DNA of 64,000 bases, from the NCBI GenBank assembly GCA_964036295.1, contig OZ038466.1:11938001-12002000 (forward strand), in the 5' to 3' direction. This document shows, in pieces, positions 12,801 to 23,964 of this stretch. A program made the position numbers and the translations under genes. Within the stretch, counting starts at the first letter, position 1. Every line of letters starts with the position of its first letter. The stretch comes from Plumapathes pennacea. Its lineage: Eukaryota > Cnidaria > Anthozoa > Antipatharia > Myriopathidae. The notes under the pieces are model-generated. The model searched no databases. It had not been told where the DNA came from and worked only from the letters and a program-made list of their open reading frames with translations.

Positions 12801-15800
12801 TCACCAAATGTACGATGTAAATATATGGCTGTTGGGGGACGACATTACCTCTGTGTTGAAGGTATTACTGTATATAAAATAGATGTGTGGAAAAAGTAAA
12901 GTATGGAATAGGGGCTGGTCTGCGGAGGGTTTATTTTAGACCAAGAGTAGTAGCTACTAATAATACAGGATGCTCCAATAATAGGGTCTTTGCAGGATTC
13001 AGTAAGTGACTAAAATTTTTTCACTTAAGGCTGTATGAGTGCCAGGATTTCAGGTCCATAGCATATATATGCATCAATTTTAGCAGCACTCAAAATAGTA
13101 AAACCTTATAACAGAGGCATGTAATAATTATACAATTTCTGATAATTCTTTCTTTAATAGTTTAGTACATATTGGGTAACCATGGACTGTAAACCTTAAA
13201 ATGTTAGTAAAACCATGTTTAACTTTGCTTATATTTAACACAGAGTGGCTGTTATTTAACACATTACTATCCGCGCCAGTTGTACTAACATTTCTGTTAA
13301 TTTATCTTTAATAGTTTAATACATGGGTAATCATGGGTAACCCCTAAAATGTTAGTAAAACCACAGTTAAATATTACTATCCACGCAGTAAACAAGTATC
13401 CTCATTATGTGGTTATTTATAAAGTATTATTAAGCTTCACTCAAAATCTCTACTTGAATTTTTACCACAGTGGTGAACAGTTTGGTAGAAACAATGAAGA
13501 TCCACCATTTGAGAGTTCATTCTGCTTTAGATGTCACACCACAGAACATAAGTTATATCAACAACACATATATTAAAAACACAGCTCAGAGGTGAGTGAT
13601 TATTAAAGGCAGCTTTATAAAAAAATATACTGCAATAATGCAACTTGCTACATGAGTGAAATTTACCACAATTATTGTTTATTGTGCAATAAAACAGCTG
13701 ATACTTACCCTGGGTACCAGAGATTATCTCGCTATTGGAAGCTCCGCCGCCCATGGTTTAGCCCATATAGCCCTACACGACCATGCAGTGCAGATCTCCA
13801 AGAGCAAGATAACCTCTGGTACCCAGGTAGCTGATACTTAGAGGGTCAACAGTACATTTTACAACTGTGTATCGTAGCTCTCATCTGAGAGTATGTCAAT
13901 ATTGACAAAATTTTTAGACAACAAATTAAAAGTAGGCAAATCTCTCTGAAACACCACAAAGAATGCTCCAATATGAAGACTGTGCCAAACTGTGATATGG
14001 GATCTTTTAATAATACCGCTGTCCCAAAAGAGTGGCAGATTAAAGTACATGATGACTGAGATGTAAACCATCTTTACTGATGGAGGTGGTAGTCTAAACC
14101 TTGAGAATGCTTGTACTGTATAAAGTAAAATGAGGGTCATTCCACAGTATTTTGGACATGGATATCAGTTTTCTAAATGTTTTGAATCAAACCTAAAATG
14201 TCCTTTAAGTTGTAGCTTGGTGTTGATAGTTTACTTTATGATGTGATTTATGGGGGTAGCATGTTGATAATGATGCATAAATTATAATCAAACATGAAAA
14301 AAGTAAAAATGGCCGTTGCGGAGAGGACAAATCAATTTATTATTTAAAAACAAATGAAAAACTGAAACCTCACAAAAGTTATCAGGACATAAACTATTAC
14401 TGATGCGGTTTACAGAACAGTTGTTACAGGATGATGTTTTACCCAGAGGCCTGTGCTAGAGACTGTCCATTTGCTAAATGTCCTCTCTGCAACATTTTGA
14501 CACCTAAAAGTTTATGTTATGGATGACCACATAATCATATTAGGTACACAGTTTGATAACTTCTAATTTATAACGGGAGGTATATTTTATTGTGTTCAGA
14601 TATTCTTCAGCTCATCACCTTAATGATTTAGGGACGTTTTCTTTTTGTTGCGGAGAGGACATTTCTGTTGCAGAGAGGACACATTGCTTAGAAGTTGATT
14701 TAAAATAAACTCATTATAAACTAAATAAATTCTAAAATAAACTCATGTTAGGTAAATTGTACTTTTCAGGGCTTTTAGTATATTTTGAAGTGTGCAGCAG
14801 TGTACTTAGACTGCATTAGTTAAAAGTTTGAGAGGAAAAGGAAGATAACATTAGTACAAGGCATTCTGTCTACTCAAACAGCATTTGGGAGAGCACTTGC
14901 TAATAAAAATCACTTCACCACATTCAAAGTTCTTGCACAGAGTGGGTGCCAAAATGTTTGATTGGCCTCAGATAGATGAAATTGATAAAGTACATGCCAC
15001 CTGTGTGTTTTATGGCCCAGTACGATGGCAGGGCAATGGCCCCTTTGAAACTCCAGATCTGGAGGAACTAATTGGAACTGTTTTTCAAGCTTTCAAGGAA
15101 GCAGAGTTGTCACTAAACTGCTACACTATGTTGCTGTTCAGTAAACATGAGATATGTACAAACATTGTACATTAACATGTACAAGTATTTACATGACTGT
15201 GTTGAAATCAACATTGTTGCAACAAGTTTGAAATGAAATGTTTTGAAGTTACTGTGATTAGGACCTTGTTATTGTTGACATTTAACAGCATAGTATGTTT
15301 CTTTAAAAGCTGTTATATATTATAGGATATGTTAATAACAAAGAATTTATGTGTACTTGACAAGAATTATTTTGGGGGGTATTTTTGCCAAGTATTCTGG
15401 ATTTTTGGTTTTACCCATAATGCTTTGTGGTCTGAGTCAGCATTAAAGTTTATGCATTTCATAAGTTTTTTCCAGAGTTTCTGGTAACATCAGTTCTTGA
15501 TGCACCAAATACAATGATTAAAACTACAATGAAGTAATAATGTCTATCCATATCAAAATCAACTTGAAAAATGTGACCACAACCCTTTTCTTTTTCAATA
15601 CCATGCTAGTCTGATCAAAGGACCTTGTTTTTGTTGACATTTATCACCATATGTTTCACTAAAAGCTGTTTTATATTCTAGAATGTTAATAAGGGTTGTT
15701 TAACATAACACACTTTGTCAAATTCAATGAGATTTTTGTGTTATTTGTTCATGGACAAAAATGTCCTCTCCGCAACGTCTTCTCCGCAACAGAGACACAT

Positions 15801-18800
15801 CAAAATATGGTCAGTTTTTCTGATGATCGAACAAATGCAGCTAATTTTTTTTGCCATATATTTAAAATATATACACCACTCTTCAATACAAAACAAAAAG
15901 AAATTGTGAATCCATCATAGAATCAGAGAACTTTTCACTTAGATTTTGTAAAACAAAAATAGCAAATTCTCTGAGTCTTCTCCGCAACAGTCACTTATCT
16001 TGCTGTAGTCTTCCATGGTTAAAACTTACAGAAAATTGCAACATAGTGGGCATAGCTATAATAAATGTCTACAAGAAAAAGGTAGAATTTTATTACTGTG
16101 ACATTTGGATTTCGAGCTGTGGCATACTGAATGTCTCTAAATGTCTTCTCCGCAACATACGAAATACTGTGGAATGACCCATGAATTAATACACATTTAA
16201 GTTACAGTATTCTATAGCAACAGGAGTTTTTAAAATATTTCTGTCTCTTATTTTCTAGGTCATCTGATTTAGATGTGTTTCCTGTTATACTGGATGAGAC
16301 AGATTCTGAAGATTCTTGCATAATGCTACGCCCCTGGGAACAAAACTCATGCATTTTTCGAATAGTTTACCATGAGAACCAAACACACCACAAGGTGCTG
16401 CACAATATATAAATATACAATAATTTAATCATTGTAATATTATTATTACAGTGGATCTCAATTTTTCAAACCAAAACTTGTTTCCCTTGGACTTGTTAAG
16501 ACACCTGTAAGTTTACCCCAGATTTCTCAACTCTTGATGATGAACCTGAACTCGAACTCTATTTTGGTTGCCCTTGAAGGTTTGAAAAATCAGGATCCAC
16601 TGTACGCACACATAATACTGTATTCTAGTTGGAGCAGGCCTTTTTATACTTTTTGTATCACTCTTGGGCATGATTCAAATGTCAAGCCATTGTGTATCTT
16701 GGCAACACAGAAATGTTTTTTGGCAGTGCGTTTTTGAGTTTGGTCACTGCAGAAAACTGAAATAACAGTAAATTGAGGCACAGTTTTCATATCTAGTTTC
16801 ACATAAATGTAATGCTTGTAAAACCCCAAATTACAATGCACTAAAGAGAACTAGATTTTGTTTGTGTCGGCATAGATAAAGATGTGTATAATATTGACTG
16901 TAAGGGCGGATGTGTGAAACCTAGATGCTGTAAAAGAATAACATTGGAAGCTTCCATTTTGAGCGCTAACCCCTCCAGCGCTCGACATTAACGGTTGCCT
17001 GTTTGCCCGGGGCAACCAAAACTTTTGGTCGGGCAGGTAAATTCTGGGCCGGGCAACTAGAAATTGCTTGAAGTCAATCTACAGTCTGAAGGGCAACCAA
17101 CCTAAAACCTTAATGTTGAGCACTGCCTTTGTAGGAGCATTACATTTTTGTCTGTGCTTGCTCTGATGAAAAGGTAGCATTCAAAACATCAGCTTCAATT
17201 TCTTTTACTGCATCTAGCTTTCACACATCAACCCTCCTCAGTGGATTCATTATACATGTCTCAAGATATGTACACCAAGTTGGCGTTTATTGCTTATTTT
17301 TGTTTATTTTTCTCACTAGTCTTTAGAAGTTGCCCTTACCACTTCTGTGACTTGGAGTGTGGATACTTTACAGTCAAGAGAACAAAAGATAACCACTCAC
17401 TACAGGTTGGTACATTGAGCACTGCTGTATTTACTTACAGTTTATGTTATAGCTAGTGGTTTTTGAGCCCATTCTGTCAGCTGTGAAGTGTTCTGACCAC
17501 TAAAACTTATTTTACGCATTTTGTTTGCTTTGCCGCAGCATGCCTGTATTCAACATCAGGAGATCCTCAGTGAGTCTACATGCCACATGTCCTTCAGTGG
17601 TCACCAGGGGAGACAGGTAAATGTTCACCTGCAAAATTCTGTCTGTACAATATTATTATGATTCAGAATATATTTTTTATTTAATATATTCCTTGAGGCT
17701 AAGTGCAATTTAGGCAAAGTTAGATTTGAGACAAGATGCTTGCCAGCGGTCTCCTCAAAATTATGCACTGCCGCACAATATTGTAATGCAGGTCCACCAT
17801 AATGTATCAGATGTAAAGCCTAAGCCACCATGGACTACTTTAAATCCTTATGCTTGGGAAATTTGAGAAACTGCAATATTTATCATCTCTTTCATGCATT
17901 ACGCTTCCCTCCACTCAGCGCTATGCTTTTGCTAAACAATACTGTGTTACATACATGCATTGCTAATGTACTGATGCAATGATAGCGAGTTGCTCAGATT
18001 GAACTGATTTACCTATTAATTACTACTCAAACTGACACCACTAAACTAGTAGTAACACATTTTTTGCTTGAATGATTAAGATAATTAATCTATCATTAAA
18101 TAAAATTTTTATATCATGAACTCAGGACTGACAGAGTTTTTTAGACTCCAGGTGAAGTACACTGTCACCAACATGGAAAGAGAGGACTGTAATGTGTTCC
18201 TGATCTGGATGCCACATGAAAACAGAGCAGCACGGAATGTGTCAACAGGGCCATTGATATGCTTACAACCATTGATCAGAATAGGGTATGAAAGGTGCAC
18301 AAAATCTGTGCCTTTCTTTTTTTGCCTCTGTCTTTTTGTGTCTGTCTTTCTGTCCATCTGTTGACTCTGTCTGCTTTCTGTCTGTCCATCTTCTGTTCAT
18401 CTTCCCACTTGTCTGTCTGTCCATCTTTTTCACTGTCCAGTTTCTGTCTTCTATTCCCTTCTTTTTTGTGCCTGTTTGTCTTTTGTCCATCTCTTTCACT
18501 GTCCTTTTTATGTGTCTGTCTGTTGGTATGCATTATTACTGTACATGCTTTGTAATATTGTTTAGTGGCAGATCTTGTGTGACAAATGACTGACAGCTGT
18601 CAATCATTTTGCAGTTATTGTGCATCAGGTTCATCACACACTGTGCATGTTGAGTTTCTGGCTGTTGAGGAAGGATTGCATGAGGTAAAAAAAAAAACCA
18701 TAGTTAAAGAGTTAAGCCCTGGCCAAACGGATTCCCAAATCAAGCCAATTCAAGCCAAGTTTGCAAAATCACTGAATTTGCATGCAGGTGGCCAAAGGGT

Positions 18801-19265
18801 ACTCCCAACTCAAGCCAAGTTGCAAGGAAATCAATTAAATGCGATAACAAAAGCACATGATACCTTGCATTAACCTTGGCTGGACTTGGCTTGGGGTGGC
18901 CAAACAATGATAATCTTGGCTTGAGTTGGCTGAAAATTTGAACTCAACCAAATTTGAGCCAACTCATACCAACTTGGTGGCCAAACAATGGCCAACTCAC
19001 AAGGTTGGCATGAGCTGATTGGAGTTGGCAATACTGTTTGGGCAGGGCTTTAAATTGTAGAATTGCAATGATTGCATACTGTGTCTAGAAAAAAAAGTTT
19101 TTTTTTTTCAGTAAAATGAGTTCTGTTTTGCAGGTTGGGAAACACATGCTTTGTAAACAGTATGCAGACATTGGCAAGGCTGACTCCTTTACAGATACAC
19201 CTGATCCAAGACATATGACCACTGTGTCACACTCATGCCAAGTTTATGTTATGCCTGCAAGATAA
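9835..19265 (+). CDS. TRAPPC14: TRAPPC14 (TRAPPII subunit, C7orf43/MAP11 orthologue)
   Basis: TRAPPC14 is a TRAPPII-specific subunit that links preciliary vesicles to the mother centriole during cilium assembly. Ten coding exons join in phase: 9835..10164, 11521..11755, 12775..12861, 13471..13591, 16259..16394, 17320..17405, 17539..17616, 18145..18294, 18615..18684, 19134..19265. They give 474 residues (human about 580; the human Pro/Ser-rich C-terminal part is missing here). Landmarks shared with the human protein as I recall it: FVGELLDFFLI near the N-terminus; DIIFPLHVSLDNLP (human EVIFPLTVSLDRLP); VGGRHYLCVEVVNS (human VAGKHLTVLKVLNS); TTHYSMPVFNIRRSSV; GDRLQVKYTVTN (human ERFTVTYTLLN); VFLIWMPHE (human VRLVWTPE); VEFLAVEEGLHEV. 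The start at 9835 is the first ATG of the long frame. It converges with LAMTOR4. Confidence 0.93.
11105..11490. repeat. 197-bp tandem duplication in TRAPPC14 intron 1
   Basis: GGGATCTAATTTT occurs at 11141 and 11338, and GTGTTTGGTGTGG at 11261 and 11458, both 197 bp apart. The second copy ends about 30 bp before the exon 2 acceptor (11519-11520). Reading frames across both copies give the same spurious peptide and are not exons. Confidence 0.85.
12040..12110. repeat. Hammerhead-like dispersed repeat tail
   Basis: CTGAAGA (12043-12049) is followed 21 nt later by GAAAC-GTC (12070-12077). The spacing and words resemble a hammerhead core (CUGANGA ... GAAAC ... GUC) of the sort carried by Penelope-like elements. 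Pairing of stem II is weak, so this is probably a decayed copy. It lies in TRAPPC14 intron 2. Confidence 0.35.
13708..13828. mobile_element. Short MITE, CCCTGGGTACCAGAG ends
   Basis: CCCTGGGTACCAGAGATTAT at the left is inverted at the right as ATAACCTCTGGTACCCAGG. A relative at 20537-20642 has CCCTGGTGCTGGAGGTCTCT and AGAGACCTCTGGCACTCAGG ends with a similar GAGCAAGA subterminal word. The element lies in TRAPPC14 intron 4. No clear target duplication was found. Confidence 0.7.
14134..16180 (+). mobile_element. 2.05-kb TIR transposon with ATGA target duplication
   Basis: Perfect 19-bp terminal inverted repeats (GGGTCATTCCACAGTATTT) bound 2047 bp, flanked on both sides by ATGA (14130-14133, 16181-16184). 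Eight copies of GTTGCGGAGA(G/A)GAC or its reverse complement lie near 14315, 14479, 14648, 14667, 15761, 15777, 15975 and 16141. They are mostly direct in the left third and inverted in the right, as expected for transposase-binding sites. One 97-codon frame is present (14885-15175). The element sits in TRAPPC14 intron 4 in the sense direction. A 4-bp duplication does not fit hAT or P (8), mariner (TA) or Harbinger (3); I cannot name the superfamily. Confidence 0.85.
14885..15175 (+). CDS. Fragmentary transposon-borne ORF, unknown family
   Basis: A 96-residue frame lies near the middle of the 14134-16180 element. Visible features are MFDWPQID, VFYGPVRWQGNGPF and an acidic amphipathic stretch ETPDLEELIGTVFQAFKEAE. 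There is no DDE triad, zinc finger or known nuclease motif. It may be the surviving tail or one exon of a larger transposon protein. It is not an exon of TRAPPC14, because the flanking exons join in phase without it. Confidence 0.35.
   Translation: MGEHLLIKITSPHSKFLHRVGAKMFDWPQIDEIDKVHATCVFYGPVRWQGNGPFETPDLEELIGTVFQAFKEAELSLNCYTMLLFSKHEICTNIVH
16890..17260. repeat. Dispersed repeat (CTAGCTTTCACACATC family), copy 1, with nested MITE
   Basis: The right part carries CTGATGA (17163), AACATCAGC, a TCTAGCTTTCACACATC word and TGGATTCATTATACATG. Copies 2 (about 35300-35660) and 3 (about 43400-43565) share these words in the same order. Inside lies another inverted repeat at about 16974-17127, with ends CTCGACATTAACGGTTGCC and AATGTTGAGCACTG. 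A partial relative of that one is at about 37330-37430 (GTGCTCAACATTAACAGTTG). The location is TRAPPC14 intron 5. Confidence 0.7.
18300..18530. repeat. Degenerate CTGTCTGTC pyrimidine tract
   Basis: An irregular array of CTGTCTGTCC- and TTTCTGTC-like words fills TRAPPC14 intron 8 just after the donor at 18295. Long frames on both strands across it are low-complexity artefacts. Confidence 0.8.
18715..19049. mobile_element. Harbinger-type MITE 2 (iterated CAAGCCAA word)
   Basis: The element is 335 bp, flanked by TTA at 18712-18714 and 19050-19052. Its ends are AGCCCTGGCCAAACGG and, inverted, AGCCCTGCCCAAACAG. The interior iterates CAAGCCAA, CCAACTC and TTGGCTTGA words in both orientations. It fills most of TRAPPC14 intron 9. 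Confidence 0.87.
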
Positions 19266-19332
19266 CAAGGCCTACACTGATTGCAGGCAATCAGAGAAGG
19301 AGATCTGCCCACAACTGTGGACGCTACTTCAA

Positions 19333-19456
19333 CGGCATGTTTAGTTCACGGAATCGACGGAAACAAAGGAACTGTAACCCTAGGGTTTGGTTAGGGTTAG
19401 GATTAATTAGGTTAAGGCTTATAGGGTTATGGTTCCGTTGGTGAATTAGACATGCC
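19333..19456. mobile_element. Small MITE with telomere-like core in TRAPPC14 3' UTR
   Basis: GGCATGTTTAGTTCAC at the left pairs with GGCATGTCTAATTCAC read from the right. The centre holds TTAGGG-like words (CCCTAGGG, GGTTAGGGTTAGG). It begins 68 bp after the TRAPPC14 stop codon. Confidence 0.55.
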
Positions 19457-19789
19457 ATACTTCTACTCTTTCCTTCTTTTCTCCCTTTCAAGGTAGTGAG
19501 ACTTGATATGTTGACCACTGTAGACATGTGGCATTTGAGGTTCAACAAAGGATAGGATGGAGAGGTGACATGATTTTCTTTAGACAGCTTACACTATGCT
19601 ATGCACTAGGGATTTTCAAAATGCTTAAAGTGCCCATAAATGTTGATTTTGCATACCTCATGGTGTACATCTTGGGTCAACATGAAAAAGGGGAACTCCG
19701 GTTGAACTGTGTTGGGTGCTTGAAAGCTTACAAACCCATGTTGTGGCCAAACAATACACAAGTTGTGTTGAATGCAAATCCATTTGTGC

Positions 19790-19802
19790 AATAAACAATA
19801 AA
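19790..19802 (+). terminator. Poly(A) signals of TRAPPC14
   Basis: Two AATAAA hexamers (19790-19795 and 19797-19802) lie about 530 bp downstream of the TRAPPC14 stop codon and are the nearest clear signals. Use is inferred. Confidence 0.55.
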
Positions 19803-21478
19803 TTTATCAGTTGACCCTATTAAGAATGTCTAAGTTGACATTTCAAGGATTATACCCTTCACCAGAGAAAAAAATGAACAGTGTAAAGGCTTAGGCTTGA
19901 AATTTCATTCTTTGTACCACAGTTGACCATAAATATTATTTATCATTGGACCAGTGGTATGCTTTTACTGTATTTATAGGCCCACTTGTGCGAACTGACT
20001 ATTATGGTCTGAGCACTTTGAATATTATTGTATTTTATGGGACTATTTCTCATGGGTGTGAGGCTACTTGATGGTGAATTTTCTGCTTTCAAATTCTAAC
20101 CAAAGATAGTTGGTATAGTGAGGAGAAGATGAAGTCTGATACACAGACAAAAGTCTACAATAATGTCAATAAGTATTACTTATACATTTTTTATAAATTA
20201 ATATTAGGGAGTTTGTATAAACTCTTGATTGAATTTTCGTAAACTTGGCTGCAAGGGGTTTTACTTTGAAACTATGCTATTTATACTGTATTTAAATTTT
20301 ACACTAAATAGTTTTACGCTCAGATACCACAGTTGTCGCTGTGTTTTGGTATGATTATGTATCAAAAATGACAGGGACTGAGTGTATCACAGCTATGGTT
20401 TAAGTTATATTTATTTTGACATGTATGAGTTTATAGGGTCAGTCATGGTGCAATATATATTATTTTGGTTATACTGGTATTATTAATTTCATGTTGCTAC
20501 CATTACTAATATCTCAGTGCAAGTGTATAAGCACATACCCTGGTGCTGGAGGTCTCTCGCCCTCGGCAGCGTTACCTCACCCCAGCCTCTTGCGGCCCAC
20601 GTAGCCTAAACTGCTGAGAGCAAGAGACCTCTGGCACTCAGGATAATAAGTACAGAGTACAGGGGAAATAACAAGCTATTTTCCTTTGTGTTTGTTTGTT
20701 TTTTGTATGTTTTATCTTATGTAACAACAAACATACATTTATCTCCAAGATAGTATGAGCAAGTGAAAAATGAACATGACTGAAGTGAGTGCCAATGGCC
20801 AGTTTTGTTCTTTTGTCCATCCCTTGGTCCGATTGTGTTCATTTTTCATTTGTGCATGATCTTTGAGAGAACTGGTGGGACTGTGAATGGTCTACCGAAA
20901 AGGAAATGAGGGGGAAAATACCTAATTTTAATGTGTGTTTTTTTTTGTTTGTGTGTGTGTGACCTTTTTGGGAGAATCTAATGCAGGACATTTTTTAGGA
21001 TTTTACTGTACTTGAAACTGTCTCATTAAACATTCCTTTACATTGTCATCAGTTTCTGGTTTTGTTTTAGGGCATGTTTTATGTTGCTTCTATGAGTGCA
21101 ACAAGGAAAATTCATAAAGTTTTGAAGGAAAAGAGAGGTTGGCCAGTTTTCTCTTGCTAGGGCTGCAGAATTTGTATGGTATGTGTTCAACTCTTACTCC
21201 CAGCTGCAGGTAAGGAGATCAGAAATATTTGAATAGTATATTTTTTTATTAGAAATAATTACTAGTCATAATTATAACAAGGTGAAGAAGGAGGGGCATG
21301 CAGTAGATGTTACAGCAAGTTGGATTTGGTGTAGTCTTATCAATGAAAAATGTGAATTACATGATGAATTACACTCTTGTGATGCCACCTATAAACACTT
21401 ATTATAACTGATTCCCGGAAAATCTGGAAAATTCAGTGATTGTACAAATTCTTATTTGTAGTTAACTAACATTTTTTT
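19803..21478. other. Convergent intergenic region between TRAPPC14 and LAMTOR4
   Basis: No exon was found on either strand. The region contains the short MITE near 20537-20642 and AT-rich sequence. The TTTATT at 21245-21250, which is AATAAA on the minus strand, is a possible LAMTOR4 poly(A) signal. The 3' ends of the two genes face each other here. Confidence 0.5.
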
Positions 21479-23689
21479 CTATTCATTCTCTTGTCTCAGT
21501 GGTCTCTTCACCACAAAAACTTTCTGATTTGAAATGGTTGCCATCAGTGCAAAGTCACCAAAGTGTACTGCAATGGAAAAGGAAACTTATGAGTTAGCCA
21601 AGATGCATTCAAAAGAGATTCTCGTGCCTGAAAAGCAAAATCCCCCAAATTTTACAAATCCTGGCTAAATCCTTCTGTTGGATAGTGTATTAAGAACTGT
21701 AAAAATCCAGAAGAAAAAACAAAAACAAAAAAACAAAAAAAACATTGGGGTAGGAAGTATTGCTAGTTTGCTCCCAAACTTGTCATACCTGACATCCTTT
21801 TGAATGTTTGCGTCCGGTCTCCAGACAGAGGTATTCTGCTTGCAGTTTGTAGCATGTTCAAGATGACAGCAGCTGTCTTCTCATCATTCTGCAGGTCGCC
21901 TGAAGACTGAAGACAAAAAGCCACATAATTTTCAAAATTGACACTAGCTGTTGACTTCTAATATTAATTTATGATATTCTATTTATACCAGGCAAATTCA
22001 ACATAGTATCTTTTTTAAATCTTCATCCCTGTTCCCAGGTTCTGCATGTTTTTGATAACAAATTTTCCTCATTGGTGGATCCCTCCCTTAGGTTCATTGT
22101 GACACATGAATCAGCTGCAACCAGGGTCTTTTTCTCTCCTCGTGTGGGGTGTGGGGTAGGCAAAAGAGCCTGGGAATGATGATGTTTTCTGCAGATGAGT
22201 TCCAATATCTGTCTCTAAAGCAAACCAGTTGTAAATTACTTTGGTTTCTGGTTGGTTGAAAGACTTTCAACCACTAAAATGCTTAGTATTTTCTTAATGG
22301 CTTTTGTGATTTTGAGGTACCATAAAATATTATTACAGTCGAACCCCGCTATTTCGAAGTCGCACGGGACACAAAAAAATGTTTGAAATAGTGGGGTTTC
22401 GAAATAGCTGATAGTAAATGACTGAAAAAAAATATCCAAGGGGGTTCGGCTTGACTTCGAAATAACAGGGTCTTCGAATTAACTGAGTTCCAAATAGCGA
22501 GGCCGGTTCGACTGTACTTTGTTTTTGGTTTTACAGATTGTAAATAAAAAATGCTCTAGAGCCATTTTCGGATGATTGTCGAAAGTAATATTGTGTAATC
22601 ATTTTGGTTTTGTGTTTGCTACACTTTCTGATGTTAAGCAATTTAACTTGATCGCGATATTGTTACACAAGAAAGTGTAGTGATGGCATGTTCTTGTTCC
22701 GCTGACTGGTTTCTTCTTCAGAGTAAAACCAAACGTGAGTCAATTTTGGCTTCTGATTGGTTGAAAGTGTTTCTTCACAGCCTCTGTAATTGGTGGTGTA
22801 CATAATACTTTGGTTTTGGTTTTCAACAGTTATATGAAAATGGCTCTATATATGGTGGTGATGGAAGCAACAATATTATTTACATCAGTTTCAAAGATGC
22901 ATGTTACACAGTTTTGAAGAACTTGGCATTTGACAGGTTGCTCAGAATGCCAAAAACAAACAAACAATCCTGTACCTTCCAGATATGTAGAGGGAACCTA
23001 TACAGTCCTGCAAAAATATCTGCATTCACACTTCATGTGTTGAGATGTTAAATAATAGTTTAATAATTTATTAACTTATATTGTGCAAATTTCATAAATA
23101 TGATCAGATGCACAAATATGAATATGATTAAAGCTTTGGACTTACAGCAAGAACGGCTCCATCAGTGTTGATGACAAGATAACCCTGTGCATCTGGTATC
23201 TTGTCGAGGCCATGTTGCAAAACAGATGCCTGGATAAAAGTATAATATAGTGAGCAACGTCAATGTTTGGTAGACCATCTGTAGCAATCATCTTTACATC
23301 TGTAAGCAATCATCCGAAGTAACGAAGGAGAATCTACAGTCAGACAAATTCATTATGAAGATGATCGCAAGAACGTGAATAAATATGGATCAGAACTGTT
23401 TGTCAACTTTCGATACAACATCAGCACGTACACGAGGTAAACGTTAAGTAAAATCAGAGAATCAAAATAGACATCGTCTTCCATAGATTGAATTAAGGTA
23501 AAAAAGTGTAATCGGCTGATCTATGACTTAGTTGTCATCTGCATCCACAGAAATTCATTCTTTAATTCCCACATACTGGTGTCGCCGATGACAACTTCTG
23601 TAAGACATACACTATCGAATTCACCGCATCAAGATACGTCTGATTATTGTATATCTGGCAGACTGAGAACGAAGTCACAAGCTTACCAT
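21479..23689 (-). CDS. LAMTOR4: LAMTOR4 (Ragulator subunit, C7orf59 orthologue)
   Basis: LAMTOR4 is a small roadblock-fold subunit of Ragulator, which anchors Rag GTPases and mTORC1 on the lysosome. Four minus-strand coding exons are read: 23687..23689 (ATG only, donor ATG|GTAAGC), 23146..23229, 21789..21906 and 21479..21567. They join in phase to 97 residues (human 99). Conserved words, human version in brackets from memory: LQHGLDKIPDAQGYLV (LTQGLERIPDQLGYLV); GAVLASSGDLQNDE (GAVLASSGDLENDE); FKRMSVHFGD (FKRLSVVFGE); QKVFVVKR (QRVFVVKR). The ATG lies in a good context (AAAATGG). The gene is head to head with a tRNA-Arg gene whose 5' end is 124 bp away, and tail to tail with TRAPPC14. Confidence 0.95.
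22336..22514. mobile_element. TA-flanked MITE (CAGTCGAACCCCGCTATTTC)
   Basis: CAGTCGAACCCCGCTATTTC at the left and its imperfect inverse GAAATAGC-type right end (CGGTTCGACTG) are flanked by TA on both sides. The interior repeats TTTCGAAATA. The TA duplication and CAGT-like ends suggest a Tc1/mariner (Tigger-like) non-autonomous element. It lies in LAMTOR4 intron 2. Confidence 0.75.
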
Positions 23690-23813
23690 TTTTACGCCGT
23701 GAAGTGTCCTGTACTGTGCAGCTCACGATCACGAGACGGAAGGCTTAGTAGCCAAGCTTGTTTAGATGACGGTGCATTAATTAAACTACTTTTCACATTC
23801 ATGAAGACCGTGA

Positions 23814-23886
23814 GCCTCCGTGGCCTAATGGATAAGGCGTCGGCCTCCTAAGCCGAAGATTGCGGGTTCGATCCCCGTCGGAGGTG
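23814..23886 (+). tRNA. tRNA-Arg (anticodon CCT), copy 1
   Basis: A 73-nt gene with acceptor arms GCCTCCG/CGGAGGT and discriminator G. The box A region is TGGCCTAATGGA, the anticodon loop CTCCTAA (CCT, Arg codon AGG), and box B GGTTCGATCCC. There is no intron. A run of T starting at 23887 is the Pol III terminator. It decodes AGG. The 23690-23813 interval is shared with the LAMTOR4 start. Confidence 0.97.
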
Positions 23887-23964
23887 TTTTTTTTTTTTTC
23901 ATTAAAAGAAATGTCTCCTTCGTTTTTTAAGTTCTTATTAAATAGGCCAGTTCCAAGATGGCTG

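Noticed and set aside
18109-18593. Several long overlapping frames on both strands around 18.1-18.6 kb
   Set aside because: They are shadows of TRAPPC14 exon 8 and of the pyrimidine-rich tract in intron 8.
19376-19432. Interstitial telomere from a chromosome fusion
   Set aside because: Only about two TTAGGG units are present, and they form the centre of a small inverted-repeat element.
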